From contig CANLKV010000001.1 in assembly GCA_947491755.1 (NCBI GenBank), forward strand, positions 62,001 to 126,000: a stretch of DNA of 64,000 nt, in the 5' to 3' direction. Made by a program: the position numbers and the translations under genes. Of the stretch, positions 8,425-17,926 are shown in pieces. Within the stretch, counting starts at the first letter, position 1, and each line of letters begins with the position of its first letter. The stretch is from an uncultured Nonlabens sp. Its GTDB lineage: Bacteria; Bacteroidota; Bacteroidia; Flavobacteriales; Flavobacteriaceae. Under the pieces are notes generated by a model. It ran no database searches. It saw only the letters and a list, made by a program, of their open reading frames with translations, and had not been told where the DNA came from.

Positions 8425-11400
8425 ATGAGTACTAAATTCAAGGAATACAAAGGGTTAAACTTGCCAGAAGTTGATAATCGCATCAAGAAATTCTGGAAGG
8501 AGAACGACATCTTCAACAAGTCAGTAACGACGCGTGAGGGCAATGAACCTTTTATTTTCTTTGAAGGACCGCCATCTGCAAATGGTCTGCCTGGGATTCA
8601 CCATGTCATGGGACGTACTATTAAAGACCTTTTTTGCCGCTTTAAGACACAACAGGGTTACCAGGTCAACCGTAAGGCTGGCTGGGATACGCACGGTTTG
8701 CCAGTAGAGCTAGGCGTTGAAAAAGCGCTGGGTATTACTAAAGAAGATATAGGCACTAAAATAAGTGTAGAAGAGTACAATGAAGAGTGTAAAAAAGCGG
8801 TCTTAAAATATACCGATATATGGAGCAAACTGACGGATGACATGGGGTACTGGGTAGATATGGAAGACCCATACATTACCTACAAGTCAAAATATATGGA
8901 GTCTGTATGGTGGCTGCTCAAGCAAATTTATTCAAAAGATTTGCTTTATAAAGGCTATACCATCCAGCCCTACTCTCCCGCGGCTGGTACTGGTTTGAGT
9001 TCGCACGAATTGAACCAGCCTGGCACCTATCAAGACGTAACAGACACGACTGTCACGGCACAATTTAAGGTAGTCGTCCCGTCACAGTTACCTTTTACAA
9101 CTAGTGGCGATGTGTTTTTTCTAGCGTGGACAACAACTCCATGGACGCTACCATCAAATACAGCGCTTACGGTAGGACCTAATATCGATTATGTACTGGT
9201 TGAGACTTTTAATCAATACACCGGCGAGCCTATGCAAGTGATCATTGCAGAAAAACTGGTGAGCTCTCAATTTAGTAAAAAATATGAAAATATTGAGGAG
9301 GAGTCCGCTTTCGCGAAAGCGAAACTATCCTACCAACTTTCTGACAAGAAAATACCTTACCACATTTTGAACAGCTGCAAGGGAAGTGAGCTAGTCAACA
9401 TAAAATACGAGCAGTTGCTCGATTATGCCACGCCTTACAAAGATGCTCAAAATGCCTATCGTGTGATCGCAGGGGACTTTGTGACTACAGAGGATGGAAC
9501 GGGAATCGTGCATACGGCACCCACCTTTGGAGCGGACGATGCGCTAGTGTCAAAACAAGCAAATCCACCTATACCACCCATGCTGGTACTGGATGAGCAT
9601 AAAAATCCTGTGCCGCTGGTAAATCTGCAAGGAAAATTTAGAGATGAATTACCACATATAGGTGGCAAGTATGTTAAGAATGAATATTTTAATGCAGGCG
9701 AGGCTCCAGAGCGATCTGTCGACGTAGATATTGCAATTAAATTAAAAGAGGATAATCGTGCGTTTAAAGTAGAGAAATACGTACACAGTTACCCACATTG
9801 CTGGAGGACTGACAAGCCCGTATTATACTATCCACTAGACAGCTGGTTCATCAAGGTGACCGAGTTTAAGGATCGTATGCACGAGTTGAATAAACAGATC
9901 AATTGGAAGCCTAAATCGACCGGAGAAGGACGTTTTGGCAACTGGCTGGCAAACGCTAATGACTGGAACCTATCTCGCTCGAGATTCTGGGGTATCCCGC
10001 TGCCCATATGGCGCAATGAGACCGGTACGGAAGAAAAAATCATAGGTTCGATTGAAGAATTGATTCAGGAAATAGAAAAATCTATAGAGGCTGGTTTTAT
10101 GGATACTAATCCATTTGCAGGCTTTAAAGCAGGCGACATGAGCGAGTCCAACTATGATCTGGTAGACTTGCATAAAAATGTGGTCGATGCGATTTACCTA
10201 GTAGGCGATAACGGTCAAAAGTTGACTCGAGAGGCAGACCTAATAGATGTATGGTTTGACAGTGGCTCGATGCCTTATTCACAGTGGCACTACCCTTTTG
10301 AAAATAAAGAACAGGTAGAAACACAGCTGCGCAAAGCAGATTTTATTGCAGAGGGTGTGGATCAAACACGTGGCTGGTTTTATACCCTGCACGCTATTGC
10401 CACCATGATAAGTGATGATGTGGCTTATAAAAATGTAGTTTCTAATGGATTAGTACTGGATAAAAATGGTCAAAAAATGTCGAAGCGTCTGGGCAACGCC
10501 GCAGATCCATTTGAGACCCTAAGTCAATATGGCGCAGATGCCACCCGCTGGTATATGGTAAGCAACGCAAACCCATGGGATAATTTAAAGTTTGATCTGG
10601 ATGGCATTACCGAGGTGCAACGCAAGTTCTTTGGCACATTGTACAATACCTATAGCTTCTTTGCCCTTTATGCAAATGTGGATGGGTTTTGCTTTCGCGA
10701 AAGCGAAATTCCCCTAGACCAGCGTCCAGAAATTGACCGCTGGGTTTTATCCTCATTAAACACGCTAATCAAAGAAACTACTACCTATTATGAGGACTAT
10801 GAACCTACCAAGGCAGCTCGTGCCATCACAACATTTGTGACAGAAAACTTGAGCAACTGGTACGTGCGTTTATGTCGTCGTCGATTCTGGAAGGGAGATT
10901 ATCAAGAGGATAAAATAGCAGCCTATCAAACCCTATATACCTGTCTTAAAACGGTAGCCCAGTTGGGAGCTCCTATCGCTCCATTTTTTATGGATCAATT
11001 GTACCGCGACCTTACCTCTGTCTGTGAGAATGATGCTAGTGAAAGTGTACATTTATCCTTATTCCCGGTGTGTGAGGAAACTATGATTAATCCAGAACTA
11101 GAAGAGAAAATGCACAAGGCACAGACCATTTCTAGTCTTACACTATCCTTGCGCAAAAAAGAGTCTATTAAAGTGCGTCAACCACTACAACGCATCATGA
11201 TACCCGTGCTTGATGATCGCGATAAGCAACAGATTGAAGCCATTGCAGATTTAATTAAGAGCGAGGTTAATGTAAAGAACGTAGAGCTGATTGATGACGC
11301 CAGCGGTATATTAGTAAAAGAAATCAAACCCAACTTTAAAGCTCTAGGGCCACGCTATGGAAAAGATATGGGCAAGGTCGCAGGGAGGATTAAAAGTTTT

Positions 11401-11835
11401 CAACAAGAAGACATCGCTTTGTTAGAAAAAACAGGTGCGATCGACATTGTAATCGATGGAAAACCAATTAATTTGGCTCTTGAAGATGTAGAAATTACAT
11501 CAAAAGATATAGAAGGATGGCTGGTTGCCAATCAGTCTGGAATTACAGTGGCACTGGATGTAACCATCGATGAAAACCTTAAAAAAGAAGGTATTTCTCG
11601 AGAACTAGTCAATAGAATACAGAATTTACGAAAGGATTCTGGTTTTGAGGTGACAGATAGAATCCAGATCACGTTACTCTCACATAATGAGATTAATGAA
11701 GCTGTAAAAGACAACCAGTCTTATATAAAAGAAGAAACACTAGCGGACGATATATCTATCGTTGAAAGTATGGACCAGGGTATCGAGATTGAGTTTGATG
11801 AATTAAAAACGAAGCTCTTTATCATTAAAAAATAA
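8425..11835 (+). CDS. ileS: Isoleucyl-tRNA synthetase, with GIHH in place of HIGH
   Basis: A 1136-aa class I synthetase that charges tRNA-Ile. Its length and the GPPSANG motif fit the eukaryote-like type 2 IleRS. The first signature motif reads G57-I58-H59-H60 (bases 8593-8604), where HIGH-type enzymes have HxGH. The second signature, KMSKR, is intact at residues 684-688. The editing domain (CP1) and the anticodon-binding region (NWYVRLCRRRFWKGD) are present. Type 2 enzymes are generally resistant to mupirocin, and the GxHH swap has been linked to very high resistance. Two copies of the 16-bp palindrome lie inside the gene. It is followed 6 bp later by a DksA-like gene. Confidence 0.95.
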   Translation: MSTKFKEYKGLNLPEVDNRIKKFWKENDIFNKSVTTREGNEPFIFFEGPPSANGLPGIHHVMGRTIKDLFCRFKTQQGYQVNRKAGWDTHGLPVELGVEKALGITKEDIGTKISVEEYNEECKKAVLKYTDIWSKLTDDMGYWVDMEDPYITYKSKYMESVWWLLKQIYSKDLLYKGYTIQPYSPAAGTGLSSHELNQPGTYQDVTDTTVTAQFKVVVPSQLPFTTSGDVFFLAWTTTPWTLPSNTALTVGPNIDYVLVETFNQYTGEPMQVIIAEKLVSSQFSKKYENIEEESAFAKAKLSYQLSDKKIPYHILNSCKGSELVNIKYEQLLDYATPYKDAQNAYRVIAGDFVTTEDGTGIVHTAPTFGADDALVSKQANPPIPPMLVLDEHKNPVPLVNLQGKFRDELPHIGGKYVKNEYFNAGEAPERSVDVDIAIKLKEDNRAFKVEKYVHSYPHCWRTDKPVLYYPLDSWFIKVTEFKDRMHELNKQINWKPKSTGEGRFGNWLANANDWNLSRSRFWGIPLPIWRNETGTEEKIIGSIEELIQEIEKSIEAGFMDTNPFAGFKAGDMSESNYDLVDLHKNVVDAIYLVGDNGQKLTREADLIDVWFDSGSMPYSQWHYPFENKEQVETQLRKADFIAEGVDQTRGWFYTLHAIATMISDDVAYKNVVSNGLVLDKNGQKMSKRLGNAADPFETLSQYGADATRWYMVSNANPWDNLKFDLDGITEVQRKFFGTLYNTYSFFALYANVDGFCFRESEIPLDQRPEIDRWVLSSLNTLIKETTTYYEDYEPTKAARAITTFVTENLSNWYVRLCRRRFWKGDYQEDKIAAYQTLYTCLKTVAQLGAPIAPFFMDQLYRDLTSVCENDASESVHLSLFPVCEETMINPELEEKMHKAQTISSLTLSLRKKESIKVRQPLQRIMIPVLDDRDKQQIEAIADLIKSEVNVKNVELIDDASGILVKEIKPNFKALGPRYGKDMGKVAGRIKSFQQEDIALLEKTGAIDIVIDGKPINLALEDVEITSKDIEGWLVANQSGITVALDVTIDENLKKEGISRELVNRIQNLRKDSGFEVTDRIQITLLSHNEINEAVKDNQSYIKEETLADDISIVESMDQGIEIEFDELKTKLFIIKK
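9306..9321. repeat. 16-bp iterated palindrome, perfect copy
   Basis: CGCTTTCGCGAAAGCG lies in the ileS editing-domain region and is read as SAFAKAK. Confidence 0.85.
10690..10705. repeat. 16-bp iterated palindrome, one mismatch
   Basis: TGCTTTCGCGAAAGCG is the second copy inside ileS. It is read in another frame, as CFRESE. Confidence 0.8.
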
Positions 11836-11841
11836 AGAATT

Positions 11842-12231
11842 ATGAGTACATCTGCAGATGAGAAAGTAAGATACAGCGATGCTGATCTTGCGTACTTTAA
11901 AACACTAGTAGAAGCTAAAATACGTGATGCCAAAGAGCAGTATGAGCTTATAAAAAGTGCGTATATGAATGATGCCAACAATGGTACAGACGATACGGCA
12001 CCACAGTTTAAGGCATTTGATGAAGGTAGTGCTGTAATGAGTAAAGAGGCAAATGCTCAACTTGCTATACGTCAGGAGAAATTTATTCGTGATTTAAAAA
12101 ATGCCTTGATACGTATTGAAAATAAATCGTACGGCGTGTGCCGTGTGACTGGCAAACTTATCTCTAAAGCGAGACTAGAACTAGTGCCTCATGCCACACT
12201 AAGCATTGAAGCAAAAAATATGCAGGATTAA
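11842..12231 (+). CDS. DksA/TraR-family zinc-finger-like protein
   Basis: A 129-aa protein with a helical N-terminal region and a C-terminal finger-like domain (YGVCRVTGKLISKARLELVP, then HATLSIEAK). Family members bind RNA polymerase near the secondary channel and modulate initiation. Only one cysteine remains of the usual four; as I recall, this is normal for the Bacteroidota form, so zinc binding is unlikely. It lies 6 bp after ileS and shares its direction with lspA, so the genes probably form one transcript. Confidence 0.85.
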   Translation: MSTSADEKVRYSDADLAYFKTLVEAKIRDAKEQYELIKSAYMNDANNGTDDTAPQFKAFDEGSAVMSKEANAQLAIRQEKFIRDLKNALIRIENKSYGVCRVTGKLISKARLELVPHATLSIEAKNMQD

Positions 12232-12237
12232 ATACCC

Positions 12238-12873
12238 ATGCCGCTAAGTTATGGTGTGATTTTGATGGCTCTGTGCTGTACTCCCTCATTAGTGCATTCA
12301 CAAGCCACTAATCAAAGAAATACGACACGATCAGGCCTCTATTTTCACACCATAATGATCGATGCTGATTATTACGTAAATCTTAATGTCAACACGACAA
12401 AAAGTATTGACACTTATAATTTGCGTGTAGAACAATCTGGTGAGTACGGCAACGCCCTGCTGCTGGAGTCATCTATACGCAACGACACTCTTTTTATTAA
12501 AGATAGCCGTAGTCCTTTATTTGACTTCCCACAAGATAAATTAAGTGCTCATAAAGTGACAGATACTAAGTTGACGCTAGAAATTCCTAAAAACAAAGCA
12601 CTTTTTATTACAGCGTATCGTGGAGACGTAGCCATTACTGGTGATTATACTCATACTACTGTGAACCTGGCAAATGGCAGCTTACTACTAGAAAACATGA
12701 GCGGCCCTGTCCGTGCTGTTACGACAAATGCAAGCATTGTTGTTCAAAACATGCCTTCTTATCAATGGGAAAATTATTCGCGGTATGGTGTAGTGAGAAC
12801 CCGCTATACAAATCCGCAAACTGGTTATCTCCTACAAATAGAAACCATCCATGGCAACATCGATATACATTGA
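12238..12873 (+). CDS. Exported beta-rich protein of unknown function
   Basis: A 211-aa protein with a signal peptide (MPLSYGVILMALCCTPSLVHSQ). The mature part repeats short strands such as KALFITAYRGDVAITGDY and TTVNLANGSLLLENMSG. These resemble the beta-helical or adhesin-like repeats of DUF4097-type proteins. It sits 6 bp after the DksA-like gene and 38 bp before lspA, probably in the same operon. No function is assigned. Confidence 0.6.
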   Translation: MPLSYGVILMALCCTPSLVHSQATNQRNTTRSGLYFHTIMIDADYYVNLNVNTTKSIDTYNLRVEQSGEYGNALLLESSIRNDTLFIKDSRSPLFDFPQDKLSAHKVTDTKLTLEIPKNKALFITAYRGDVAITGDYTHTTVNLANGSLLLENMSGPVRAVTTNASIVVQNMPSYQWENYSRYGVVRTRYTNPQTGYLLQIETIHGNIDIH

Positions 12874-12911
12874 GTTTTATAGTATATTGTGCCAAATTCT
12901 TCTAGAGAAAA

Positions 12912-13523
12912 ATGAAATTACACAAAGCCCTGTTGATCATACTAGCGGTATTGCTTATTGATCAAGCAAGTAAGATTTATATAAAGCTTAATTATATGCT
13001 GCGCGATTCCAGAAACCCCATAGTGGACTGGGATAAATTTCAATTGTTATTTTATGAGAATCCAGGCGCTGCATGGGGTTTTGAATTGCCTGGTGATTAT
13101 GGTAAAATAGTACTTACTGTCTTTAGGCTTTTTGCTATATGTGGTATTGGCTACTGGCTGCATAAGAGCATCAAAGAGAATGGACACAAAATATTAATCA
13201 TATGTATCTCGCTTATTTTTGCAGGTGCTCTGGGCAATATTATCGATAGTGTATTTTACGGCGTCATATTTTCCAGCAGCCTTAATAGTGTTGCGACTTT
13301 TATGCCAGAAGGAGGTGGGTATGGCAGCTGGTTTCATGGTGAAGTAGTCGATATGCTTTATTTCCCATTATTTGATGGCACATGGCCTGAATGGGTTCCT
13401 AGCATAGGCGGTCAAAGCTTTACATTTTTTAATGCCGTATTTAATGTGGCTGACAGTGCTATTACCGTAGGGGTTATACTGCTCGTGCTGTTCAGTAAAA
13501 AGGCCTTCCCTGAAAAGGAGTAA
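12912..13523 (+). CDS. lspA: Lipoprotein signal peptidase (signal peptidase II)
   Basis: A 203-aa inner-membrane aspartyl protease that removes signal peptides from prolipoproteins. Visible family motifs are LLIDQASKIYIK in the first membrane helix, ENPGAAWG, GALGNIIDS (catalytic Asp) and FNVADSAI (second catalytic Asp). Four membrane segments are apparent. It is longer than the E. coli enzyme because of an extra periplasmic loop, which is usual in Flavobacteriia. Its stop lies 2 bp from the stop of the convergent response regulator. Confidence 0.93.
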   Translation: MKLHKALLIILAVLLIDQASKIYIKLNYMLRDSRNPIVDWDKFQLLFYENPGAAWGFELPGDYGKIVLTVFRLFAICGIGYWLHKSIKENGHKILIICISLIFAGALGNIIDSVFYGVIFSSSLNSVATFMPEGGGYGSWFHGEVVDMLYFPLFDGTWPEWVPSIGGQSFTFFNAVFNVADSAITVGVILLVLFSKKAFPEKE

Positions 13524-13525
13524 AT

Positions 13526-13918
13526 CTAGTTGACAAAGGCGCTTGCAATTGCTTCCTTTGAAATAGGTTTTGTAATAAAATTATGGACAATTTCATGATT
13601 TTCCGCTCGGGCCACCTCTTCTTGATTGATGGTAGAACTAACAATGTTTAGCCTTATACCCATCGATAAAATCTTGTGACTGAATGGCTGCATGGCTTCC
13701 AGAAATTCCCAGCCATTCATAATAGGCATATTGAGATCAAGTAAAATGACATCTGGCATGGTCTGGGATGGATCATCAATCGCAGTTTTGAAAAAATCAA
13801 GCGCCTCTTTTCCATTAGAAAAAACAATTAATTCATCAGCGAAAGAATTGTTTTTTATCATCATGGTAACCAAACTAACGTAAAGTTTATCGTCGTCAAT
13901 TATACAAACTGTGGACAC
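13526..13918 (-). CDS. Single-domain response regulator
   Basis: A 130-aa receiver domain without an output domain. The acidic pocket is DDD at residues 8-10, the phospho-acceptor is D61 in LLDLNMP, a Ser/Thr pair is at VSST, and the lysine is in ITKPI. It lies 20 bp after a histidine kinase gene on the same strand and is likely its partner. With no DNA-binding domain, it probably acts through protein contacts. Confidence 0.88.
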   Translation of the reverse strand: MSTVCIIDDDKLYVSLVTMMIKNNSFADELIVFSNGKEALDFFKTAIDDPSQTMPDVILLDLNMPIMNGWEFLEAMQPFSHKILSMGIRLNIVSSTINQEEVARAENHEIVHNFITKPISKEAIASAFVN

Positions 13919-13938
13919 TAACGAGTTACTATTGTACG

Positions 13939-15045
13939 TTAAAATTTAATGATAAAAGTCGTTTGTTGTCCTAGCGTGCTTTTTACGACAAGGTCACCAC
14001 CTAAGGCTTCAATTTGATTTTTGGCTAGAAACAAACTCAATCCTTTAGTCTGCCCCTTAGTCTTAGAGTCTTTGTAAACTCTGAAGATCTTTGACTCGTC
14101 CCTTTCTAGATCAATGCCAGAACCATTGTCTTTAAATTCAAACAGCTTTTTGTCTTTTACAGTTTTTGTACAGATCTGTAAAACAAGTTTGCGATCGCTT
14201 GACCTGTGTTTTATAGAGTTACTGACAAAGGTCTCTAGTGTATCCTCAAAAAATGACGGGACATACTCAATACAGTCAAAGGCTGAGAAATCAATTTTTA
14301 CTATCGCGTCGATTTCTTCTAGAGCTTTTTGATGTCTGTCTAGTACTTTCTGCACCGCTTGCGACAGGTCTATAGATACGCTACTACTGTTTTGTGCACT
14401 AGCAGTAACCACTTGATTTAAGTGCTTGAGCGTCGTGCTCAAATTTTGAGAAACCTCGTTCAAGTAAGAGTAGAACACCTTAGTTCGCTCATCCTCCACA
14501 ACATCCTTAAATAAATCAAGAGTTAATTCTAAATTGCTGCTATGTGATCTCAAATTATGAGAAACTATATGTGCAAAATGAAGCAAACGCTCATTTTGGG
14601 CCTCGATTATTCTTGTATGCCTCTGTACTTCCTGGTTATCCCTTACGTACTTATCAATGCTCATGAACACACCGCGTATTCCTACTACTTCTCTCTTGTT
14701 ATTATACCTAGGTTTTCCAGTCAGGTGGACCCACACTTTCTCTTTTTCAAAAGATTGCATCTCGAGATCCTGTTTAAAGTAATCTCCTTTAAGGCATGTT
14801 TGCAGTAACGTTTTTACGGTGCTAGATGTTGAAAAAAGATGCGACGCTTGCGCTAGAGACAAAACACAATCTGTAGAAATTCCTAGAATGGAGCGACCTA
14901 TTGTATCGATGAAAAACTGATCCTCCTTAAGATTGATACTGTAAACCCCAGTTTTTGTAACAGCTTCAACCTCGTTAAGAAAATAATTTTGTTCTTCTAT
15001 ACTGGATTTAAATTGATCATTATTGTCCAACATCATGTAGGGCAA
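13939..15045 (-). CDS. PAS-domain sensor histidine kinase, probably soluble
   Basis: A 368-aa kinase with no clear membrane segment. An N-terminal PAS-like domain (residues about 20-135) is followed by a helical linker and the phospho-acceptor region IVSHNLRSH (H163), a form common in Bacteroidota. The ATPase domain shows FVSNSIKHR (N box), FKDNGSGIDL (G1) and KGLSLFLAK (G2). It is paired with the receiver protein downstream. The signal is unknown. Several ATG codons exist at the start (residues 1, 4, 5), so the exact start is uncertain. Confidence 0.88.
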   Translation of the reverse strand: MPYMMLDNNDQFKSSIEEQNYFLNEVEAVTKTGVYSINLKEDQFFIDTIGRSILGISTDCVLSLAQASHLFSTSSTVKTLLQTCLKGDYFKQDLEMQSFEKEKVWVHLTGKPRYNNKREVVGIRGVFMSIDKYVRDNQEVQRHTRIIEAQNERLLHFAHIVSHNLRSHSSNLELTLDLFKDVVEDERTKVFYSYLNEVSQNLSTTLKHLNQVVTASAQNSSSVSIDLSQAVQKVLDRHQKALEEIDAIVKIDFSAFDCIEYVPSFFEDTLETFVSNSIKHRSSDRKLVLQICTKTVKDKKLFEFKDNGSGIDLERDESKIFRVYKDSKTKGQTKGLSLFLAKNQIEALGGDLVVKSTLGQQTTFIIKF

Positions 15046-15150
15046 AAGAATTGGTTAGTTGGTTTGGAAAACTTATTCCACTACGTGAAACTAAGGAAAA
15101 GTCGACTAAAAGCATCTTTTTTTGTGTAAAAAGTAATCTTTAAAGTCATT

Positions 15151-15726
15151 TCATCTATCGAAAACATAAGTCCTTATAGGGGTAACTAACTGATCTAGTG
15201 GAATATCTGTCTCACTTGCTTCTATTACAAAGTCTAAGGGCTCAAAAAATGAAACCCCTACCTTTATGGTGCTAGGCCGGCATTTTTGTAAGAAACGATC
15301 ATAGAAGCCTTTGCCATAGCCTACTCTTGTGCCTTTTTTATCTACCGCTAGTAAGGGTATAAAAACAACGTCCAATTGTTGTGGATCCACTTCAAAATCA
15401 CTGCCACTGGGCTCTGGAATTCCATAAGTATTTACCTTGAGAACCGTCTGGTCTGTGAGCAGGTAATGCCTCATCTCCATGGTAGCAAAATCACTTTTTG
15501 ATAAAACCACATTCTTATCACGCCCCTGTAAAGTTTGTAAAATATACTCAGTACGCACTTCCTTTTTACCTGCAATAGGAAGGAATAAATGAAATACACG
15601 TTGATTCCAGATATCTAGTTGTAACGCATTGTTAGCGATATCTAGACTCATGGAATGGATATCCTCTTGTTCTAGTGCTTCTCTTTTTATAGAGTATTCT
15701 TTACGTAAGCTTTTTTTGCTTTTCAT
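15151..15726 (-). CDS. 5-formyltetrahydrofolate cyclo-ligase
   Basis: A 191-aa protein from ATG 15726 that converts 5-formyl-THF to 5,10-methenyl-THF using ATP. Family features are the basic N-terminal MKSKKSLRKEYSIKR, the VFIPLLAVDKKGTRVGYGKG motif and YDRFL. The longer frame starting at 15783 adds residues that only shadow the upstream gene, so ATG 15726 is preferred. It overlaps the aspartoacylase-like gene by 26 bp and is the last gene of this operon. Confidence 0.88.
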   Translation of the reverse strand: MKSKKSLRKEYSIKREALEQEDIHSMSLDIANNALQLDIWNQRVFHLFLPIAGKKEVRTEYILQTLQGRDKNVVLSKSDFATMEMRHYLLTDQTVLKVNTYGIPEPSGSDFEVDPQQLDVVFIPLLAVDKKGTRVGYGKGFYDRFLQKCRPSTIKVGVSFFEPLDFVIEASETDIPLDQLVTPIRTYVFDR

Positions 15727-16675
15727 CTTTGCTAATGTGAAAAATGGCATCGCCTTGATAAACCAGCGGGCTATGATTAACATTGATTATAAAACCGGCA
15801 TTAGGAGCTTTTACTCGATGCCTCATCGCTCCATATGGATCAGTAATCACAGCTAGAAACTCTCCCTTTTCCACTCTTTTACCATACTGTACTTTAGGAT
15901 GAAGTAGCCCACTATATTTAGCACGTAACCAGCTAGAATCTTTAATTATTTCTATTGTTCCTTGAGGCTCTGTCAACAAATCAGGCTGCGATAACATGCC
16001 TAGATGATGTAGCACTCTAATAGCCCCATTAACCGCTATACCCGTTATATTTTTATCGCTTTGCTGCGACTTACCTCCTTCAAACAACAAATATTTCTTT
16101 CCTAATTTACTACATGTTTCTCTAAATGTTTTGCTAAGATTTTTACTGTGCATTAAAAAAGGTGGATGAAAGACATGAGCCAGCTCTAGACTTTCTACTT
16201 CCATAGGGTCAACGCGCAATTGTGGTGCGTTGAAACGCTGGGCCCCACCAGTATGAAAATCCATTACTATATCAACATGCGGCAAAATATTCTTTGTCAC
16301 CTGAAAGGCAAAACGGCTCGCAAGAGATCCGTTCTTTGTACCTGGAAAAACTCGGTTCAAATCGCGACCATCAGGAAACTCACGTTGCATATTTAAAAAG
16401 CCGAAAATATTTACCACAGGCATGGCTATAATCATTCCTTTCTTAGGTTTTGCAACTTTTTTTGCAATAAGCTGGCGTACTGCCTCTACACCGTTGAACT
16501 CGTCACCATGGATCCCACCAGTTAGTAATACAACTGGCCCATCGACTTTTGATCTATGTATGATTACCGGCACATCTACTACCGTGGTAGTGTAAAGCCT
16601 AGCCATGTTAAAATTGAGCGTATGGCTGCTGCCTGGCTTAATGATAGTATCTAGAATGACTATTTCTCGTTTCAT
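15701..16675 (-). CDS. Succinylglutamate desuccinylase/aspartoacylase-family zinc hydrolase
   Basis: A 324-aa M14-like zinc deacylase. Zinc ligands are in GGIHGDEFNGVEAVRQL (H and E) and MDFHTGG (H). The C-terminal 80 residues form a beta-barrel, lipoyl-like region (RHRVKAPNAGFI). Family members remove acyl or amino-acid groups from amides. It lies 5 bp after the RimK-like ligase, in an operon that also has a RimB-like protease. Such combinations have been proposed to build and remove peptide modifications. The natural substrate cannot be read from the sequence. Confidence 0.85.
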   Translation of the reverse strand: MKREIVILDTIIKPGSSHTLNFNMARLYTTTVVDVPVIIHRSKVDGPVVLLTGGIHGDEFNGVEAVRQLIAKKVAKPKKGMIIAMPVVNIFGFLNMQREFPDGRDLNRVFPGTKNGSLASRFAFQVTKNILPHVDIVMDFHTGGAQRFNAPQLRVDPMEVESLELAHVFHPPFLMHSKNLSKTFRETCSKLGKKYLLFEGGKSQQSDKNITGIAVNGAIRVLHHLGMLSQPDLLTEPQGTIEIIKDSSWLRAKYSGLLHPKVQYGKRVEKGEFLAVITDPYGAMRHRVKAPNAGFIINVNHSPLVYQGDAIFHISKDEKQKKLT

Positions 16676-16680
16676 TGTAA

Positions 16681-17553
16681 CTAGACGTGTTTTTCAATGT
16701 ATTTTACAATCTCGCGTGCAATATTGTGGTGCGTTGCCGCCTCTATTCCTTCCAGCCCGGGCGAGCTATTTACTTCTAATACTAATGGCCCTCGACTGCT
16801 TTGTAAAAGATCTACCCCACAAACACCTAGACCTAATGATTTTGCAGCCGCAATCGCTGTATACTCCTCATCTCTAGATAATTTTATTTTTGTGGCAGTA
16901 CCGCCGCGGTGTAAATTGCTTCTAAACTCTCCTTTTTGTGCCTGTCGTTTCATCGCACCTACCACTTTGTCACCCACTACAAAGGCTCTCAGATCTGCAC
17001 CTCCAGCTTCCTTAATAAACTCTTGAACGATAACCCTGGACTCCATTGTGTTGTAAGCTTCCATTATCGTCTCTGCGCTTTCATAATTCTCTGCAAGATT
17101 AACTCCTATACCTTGTGTACCCTCCAGCACTTTTATCACACAGGGCGGTCCATCCACCATTTCTAAAATGGTAGAGGTGTGCTTACCAAAGTTTGTAAAA
17201 ACAGTTTTGGGCATACCTACTCCAGAGCTACTCAATCGCTGTAAACTTTGTAATTTATCCCTACTGCGCACTAGCGCCTGTGAGCTTACGGTTGTAAAAC
17301 AGTGCATCGCCTCAAACTGTCGTACTATTGCCGTCCCATAGAATGTAATACTCGCGCCTATACGTGGGATAATTGCGTCTGGTTTTGCCAGTCGCTCCCC
17401 CTTATAATAAACGGTAGGTTTTTGTTTTTCTAGTTTGATATCGCATTTAAGCGGGTCCACTACACGCACCTCATGACCTGCTTTTTTAACTTCTTCTAGC
17501 ATTCTGGCGGTGCTATAAATATTCTTACTACGTGATAAAATATTAATCTTCAT
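16681..17553 (-). CDS. rimK: RimK-family alpha-L-glutamate ligase (ATP-grasp)
   Basis: A 290-aa ATP-grasp ligase with a RimK-type N-terminal domain and nucleotide-binding segments PPCVIKVLEGTQGIGV, VQEFIKEAGGADLRAF and VLEVNSSPGLEGIE. RimK adds glutamates to the C terminus of ribosomal protein S6; relatives make other oligopeptides. Here it overlaps a RimB-like protease upstream by 11 bp and precedes an aspartoacylase-like gene, so the target may be S6 or a small peptide. Confidence 0.88.
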   Translation of the reverse strand: MKINILSRSKNIYSTARMLEEVKKAGHEVRVVDPLKCDIKLEKQKPTVYYKGERLAKPDAIIPRIGASITFYGTAIVRQFEAMHCFTTVSSQALVRSRDKLQSLQRLSSSGVGMPKTVFTNFGKHTSTILEMVDGPPCVIKVLEGTQGIGVNLAENYESAETIMEAYNTMESRVIVQEFIKEAGGADLRAFVVGDKVVGAMKRQAQKGEFRSNLHRGGTATKIKLSRDEEYTAIAAAKSLGLGVCGVDLLQSSRGPLVLEVNSSPGLEGIEAATHHNIAREIVKYIEKHV

Positions 17554-17926
17554 GTGTGGATTGTAAAAAGGAAACGTCTTGCAATTCTGGGTCGACTATA
17601 AATTTTTTTGAGAGGAATTTGCGACCCAACAGAACAGGGAAACGCATTTCTTCCCTATTGTTAAGAGTAAGAGATATTTTGTAAAGCTTGTCAAACAACC
17701 TAATATTTGATTGTACCTCGTACCGCTGGTCTTTAATCCCATTACTACTGCGTACGGTGGTAATCTCATAATCGGTAAACTCAATCTTTTGCCCGTGAAA
17801 CTGGGGGTGAGATTCATCAAGAAATATGGCACACAATACGCCATCTACCTCTTCAATATCCTTACAGTGAATGCTAGAGGTATAAGCGCCGGTATCTATT
17901 TTTATATCGATGCCCTTAAAGTTCAA
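17543..17926 (-). CDS. RimB-like retropepsin / ATP-dependent zinc protease domain; start uncertain
   Basis: A retropepsin-like aspartic protease domain with KIDTGAYTSSIHC near the start and LGRKFLSKKFIVD near the end. The family partners RimK and is thought to trim glutamate tails. TTG 17926 is the only ATG/GTG/TTG start in this frame, but it would remove the family's N-terminal segment. The codons upstream (to about 17980) encode ITIGRTDKADFPKLNF, which fits that segment. An ATC (17980) or ATT (17965) start is therefore possible. The in-frame stop upstream is at 18123-18125. Confidence 0.8.
   Translation of the reverse strand: MNFKGIDIKIDTGAYTSSIHCKDIEEVDGVLCAIFLDESHPQFHGQKIEFTDYEITTVRSSNGIKDQRYEVQSNIRLFDKLYKISLTLNNREEMRFPVLLGRKFLSKKFIVDPELQDVSFLQSTHED

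Noticed and set aside
11842..12231. The DksA-like protein as a broken zinc finger
   Set aside because: The single remaining cysteine is usual for this family in Bacteroidota, so it is not evidence of decay.
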